From assembly GCF_030035605.1 (NCBI RefSeq), contig NZ_CP106736.1:930001-994000 (forward strand): a DNA stretch of 64,000 nucleotides. The letters run 5' to 3'. Made by a program: the position numbers and the translations under genes. This document shows positions 63,317-64,000 of this stretch, one piece after another; the first letter of the stretch is position 1, and every line of letters starts with the position of its first letter. This DNA comes from Silvimonas soli. GTDB taxonomy: Bacteria > Pseudomonadota > Gammaproteobacteria > Burkholderiales > Chitinibacteraceae. The notes below the pieces were generated by a model. It did no database searches and was not told the DNA's origin. It saw only the letters and a list, made by a program, of their open reading frames with translations.

Positions 63317-64000
63317 TCAATCCAGCGTCACCCACTGTCCCGGCTGCGCCAGCGTGCGAGTAATGACCTGCATGTCACGCCAGCCAGCGGCAAAATCGCT
63401 GGTAACCGGCTGACCACTGCGAATCGCCCGGGCAAAAGCACGCATCTCGGCGGCATAGCCATCGTCATCGTCCCGGCGCCATTCGCGGGTTTTATCGGGG
63501 CGCACAGAAGTCAGCAGCAATTTGCGCCCGTCGTATATCGCCGCACCATGTTCGGCCAGCAGCACCAGTCGCCACTCATTGTGCGCCGCTGCGGAGAAAT
63601 ACAGGTTGAGCGTCACGTTGACGCCTGAAGCGGTTTGCGCGCTTAGCATGGCGCCATCGAGTTGCCCGAGCTTGGGATTAACCTGGCTGGGAGACAAACT
63701 GGCACGAGAGATTTCGCCGAGCAAATCGCGCACCACGGCGATGTAATGCACGCCCGCATCCAGCACCAGCCCGCCGGGGAAAGCCTCCGATGACCGCCAG
63801 CCGCTAGCCAGGTAACGGTTGTCTTCCTGCATCAGTGTCATGGCGTTCCAGTTCAAGGCGTAGGGCCGACCAGCCTCGCCAGAATCCAGCCACTGCTTGA
63901 TGCGCTCGAATGCGGCGGCGTAGCGAAAATTCTCTGCCACCATGGTGATCAGATGTGGGTATTGCGCCGCGAGCGCCAGCATTTCTTGTGCTTCGGCCTC
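63317..64000 (-). CDS. Gfo/Idh/MocA family oxidoreductase, C-terminal part (cut by window edge)
   Basis: The frame is open to the right edge (the last bases still encode EAEAQEML) so the N-terminal Rossmann domain lies outside. The visible C-terminal 227 residues hold AENFRYAAAFERIKQWLDSG, the AENFRYxP-like hinge segment, GGLVLDAGVHYIAVVRDLLG with the catalytic aspartate/histidine pair, and a beta-sheet domain, typical of the family. The substrate cannot be told. The stop is at 63317. Confidence 0.88.
   Translation of the reverse strand, partial: EAEAQEMLALAAQYPHLITMVAENFRYAAAFERIKQWLDSGEAGRPYALNWNAMTLMQEDNRYLASGWRSSEAFPGGLVLDAGVHYIAVVRDLLGEISRASLSPSQVNPKLGQLDGAMLSAQTASGVNVTLNLYFSAAAHNEWRLVLLAEHGAAIYDGRKLLLTSVRPDKTREWRRDDDDGYAAEMRAFARAIRSGQPVTSDFAAGWRDMQVITRTLAQPGQWVTLD

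Noticed and set aside
1..64000. CRISPR arrays, insertion sequences, prophage or integron genes
   Set aside because: No repeat-spacer pattern, transposase, integrase or phage gene was seen on either strand.

Overview
The window is a stretch of ordinary chromosome from a betaproteobacterium, most likely of the order Neisseriales (Chromobacteriaceae or Chitinibacteraceae type). Three things point there: the gene order tpiA-secG-tRNA-Leu-nuoA..N, separate nuoC and nuoD genes (fused in enterobacteria), and the linked sets fmdB-DUF502-aspS, yhdP-nitrilase-tldD (divergent from glnE) and rlmE-ftsH-folP-glmM. No IS element, prophage, integron, CRISPR array or gene cluster of foreign composition was seen. 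Genus and species cannot be fixed from the sequence alone.

Layout. 1-13589 (minus) is the NADH:quinone oxidoreductase operon nuoA to nuoN, complete except that nuoN runs off the left edge. A 116-bp palindromic element sits between nuoF and nuoG. 13751-15063 (minus) holds tRNA-Leu(GAG), secG and tpiA. 15473-19255 (plus) is the phosphate transport operon pstSCAB, preceded by an inverted repeat and a weak Pho-box candidate. 19378-24353 (minus) carries glmM, folP, ftsH and rlmE. yhbY (plus) is divergent from rlmE and convergent with a DUF4149 membrane protein and greA. 25998-30411 (minus) is carAB, whose leader has a strong promoter, a short run of A then T at the predicted start, and an intrinsic terminator, suggesting pyrimidine-controlled attenuation.

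30715-38328 mixes gpx, a DUF1841 gene, a BepA-like M48 protease, cyaY with divergent lptM, an orphan hpnC, a ComEA-like helix-hairpin-helix protein, and a sensor kinase/FixJ-type regulator pair. 38448-43522 (minus) has a YccA/Bax-inhibitor-1 protein with an RpoH-like promoter, a 3-hydroxyisobutyryl-CoA hydrolase-like protein, lysP and tldD. An intrinsic terminator lies only 16 nt before the lysP start. 43689-48420 (minus) holds a nitrilase-family amidase and the AsmA-like yhdP, divergent from glnE.

51403-55734 (minus) has a small uncharacterised gene, aspS, DUF502, fmdB and a CDP-alcohol phosphatidyltransferase. 56290-57906 (plus) is a chemotaxis receptor, facing a GAF-GAF-GGDEF-EAL c-di-GMP protein (minus). 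The right end has an S9A oligopeptidase, a 163-bp gap with an 11-bp-phased array of DnaA-box-like sequences, and a truncated Gfo/Idh/MocA oxidoreductase.

Most genes are core metabolism. The parts most worth checking are non-coding: the carAB leader, the lysP leader, the DnaA-box array, the nuoF/nuoG palindrome and the structured region upstream of the chemotaxis receptor. No convincing undescribed multi-gene system was found.
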